Below, piece by piece: positions 6,102-7,099 of a DNA stretch of 7,099 nt. A model generated the notes under the pieces. The model had not been told where the DNA came from. It did no database searches and worked only from the letters and a program-made list of their open reading frames with translations. The stretch is from Kiritimatiellia bacterium (GTDB taxonomy: Bacteria; Verrucomicrobiota; Kiritimatiellia; RFP12; UBA1067): the NCBI GenBank assembly GCA_017508315.1, contig JAFVZE010000199.1:1-7099 (forward strand), in the 5' to 3' direction. How positions within the stretch are numbered: the stretch's first letter is position 1; each line of letters starts with the position of its first letter. Position numbers and translations under genes: made by a program.

Positions 6102-7099
6102 ATGAGTTTCCGGCCTTCCATTGCCTTCATATTGTCCATGCTCGTCCGCATTGCCTTGATGGCGAATGCAGACGCGGCGGACAATTCGGAAACGGCAGTA
6201 TTATCGAACGCGGAATTGATCAGACATACGAAAGCCGGCATTGGTCGGATTTTTGAGATTACCGGCACCGTGCTTGCCGAAGATTTTACCGCAGGACTCG
6301 TTATCGAAGATGCTACCGGCATACTGCAGTTTTCAAACCGGCACGATTTCAAAACCGAAACAGGCGATCTCGTCAAAGTAAACGGCTATACATATATCGA
6401 CAAACGCGGCCGCCCTTGGATAGAAATAGAAGATGTTCTGGTGCTCGGACGCGGGAAAACGACTCCGCCGACACCTGCGAACGTGGCGGACACCGTCCGC
6501 GGCGTGTTCGACAACCGTTTCATAAGAATCGAAGGCCGGGTTGCGGATGTCATCTTCGACGAGATCGACGACAAAGTCGTCTTTTTCTTTCTGTCGGACA
6601 ATCAGAGAACAATAACCGTCGCCTGCGGCAAAACAGGATTTGACGACAAGAGCATCCGCAAGCTGATCAACGCTGAGATTTCGGTGGTGGGATTCTGCAC
6701 TCCGAACCTCGGCGCTCTGCGGCGTTTCCAGACGCGCGGAATCATCAGCAGCGCGAGAAACATAACCACGCTCACACCGGCGCCGCCAGATCCTTTCAAC
6801 GTGCCGGAAATCTCGACAGCCACGGCCGCAGATGCGGATTGCGCCGGTTCATTGTCGCGCCGTCGGCTTGACGGAACGGTTCTTGCCTGCTGGAACGGCA
6901 ACGCTTTTCTGCTGGCGACGACAAACAGATGTTTTGTCACGGTATCGCTGTCCGAACAGAACAATCTTCCGAAAGTCGGCAGCTTCGTGCGTATCGCGGG
7001 ATTTCCGGATACCGACATGTACAATCTGCACTTTACGCGGGCCATATGGAAAATGCAGGCCGGCGAGGCACTCTCTCCGGCGGTGCCGGTTGAAGCGAC
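6102..7099 (+). CDS. Exported tandem OB-fold-like protein, probable sensory N-terminus of a sensor kinase (3' end outside window)
   Basis: The frame is open from ATG 6102 to the window edge (332 codons plus two bases), so the C-terminus is missing. Residues 1-25 look like a signal peptide or signal anchor (hydrophobic 6-20, ADA near 25). Three OB-fold-like beta units then follow. Unit 1 is about 46-118 (FEITGTVLAED, LVIEDATGILQF, GDLVKVNGYTY). Unit 2 is about 132-225 (IRIEGRVADV, AEISVVGFCTP). After a Pro-rich linker, PAPPDPFNVPEI (226-237), unit 3 is about 253-330 (LDGTVLACW, VGSFVRIAGFPD). The repeated 'GxV ... D.tG.l ... GdxVxVxG' pattern and the DPFNVP linker resemble periplasmic regions of sensor histidine kinases in Verrucomicrobia and related phyla. 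That resemblance is from memory, and no kinase domain is in the window. It could instead be a standalone exported OB-fold protein. The gene is divergent from the glycine-rich/glycosidase operon. There is no ribosome binding site at normal distance, and a GTG at 6093 is an alternative start. Confidence 0.75.
   Translation, partial: MSFRPSIAFILSMLVRIALMANADAADNSETAVLSNAELIRHTKAGIGRIFEITGTVLAEDFTAGLVIEDATGILQFSNRHDFKTETGDLVKVNGYTYIDKRGRPWIEIEDVLVLGRGKTTPPTPANVADTVRGVFDNRFIRIEGRVADVIFDEIDDKVVFFFLSDNQRTITVACGKTGFDDKSIRKLINAEISVVGFCTPNLGALRRFQTRGIISSARNITTLTPAPPDPFNVPEISTATAADADCAGSLSRRRLDGTVLACWNGNAFLLATTNRCFVTVSLSEQNNLPKVGSFVRIAGFPDTDMYNLHFTRAIWKMQAGEALSPAVPVEA

Noticed and set aside
6071..7045. 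Minus-strand frames (6071-6376, 6386-6601, 6602-7045) opposite the last gene
   Set aside because: They are fragmented, lack ribosome binding sites and oppose a continuous 332-codon plus-strand frame with a signal peptide and regular beta-domain pattern.

Overview
The window looks like a bacterial chromosome of moderate to high GC with AT-rich intergenic spaces. It holds four protein genes: one housekeeping gene and three genes for exported proteins. The best guess for the source is the Planctomycetes-Verrucomicrobia-Chlamydiae group, perhaps Kiritimatiellota, Lentisphaerota or Verrucomicrobiota from a gut or anaerobic habitat. This rests on the mix of gene types: a secreted glycine-rich domain protein, a secreted glycosidase-like protein, and an exported tandem OB-fold protein resembling the sensory part of Verrucomicrobia-type histidine kinases. 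It is inference, since no marker here can be placed phylogenetically without a search.

Layout. Positions 1-246 are an AT-rich non-coding leader ending in an extended -10 promoter and a good Shine-Dalgarno site. Positions 247-2052 (+) are aspS, a complete bacterial aspartyl-tRNA synthetase. A 12-bp hairpin at 2082-2110 lies between aspS and the convergent gene at 2134-4167 (-), which encodes a secreted multidomain protein with a glycoside-hydrolase-like barrel. Upstream of it on the same strand, with a 46-bp gap, is 4214-5986 (-), a secreted glycine-rich protein. That protein is made of two nearly identical domains of about 251 residues repeated at 278 residues (834 bp). A 115-bp divergent intergenic region (5987-6101) carries candidate promoters for both directions and a 6-bp inverted repeat. 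The last gene, 6102 to the window end (+), is cut off. It encodes a signal peptide and about three OB-fold-like units.

How the genes may work together. The two minus-strand genes look like one operon for secreted or surface proteins, plausibly for binding and processing glycans. The divergent plus-strand gene may be the sensory N-terminus of a membrane sensor kinase that regulates the operon. This link is inferred from layout and family resemblance, not shown by sequence. aspS appears unrelated in function. There is no rRNA, tRNA, CRISPR array, transposase or integrase gene.
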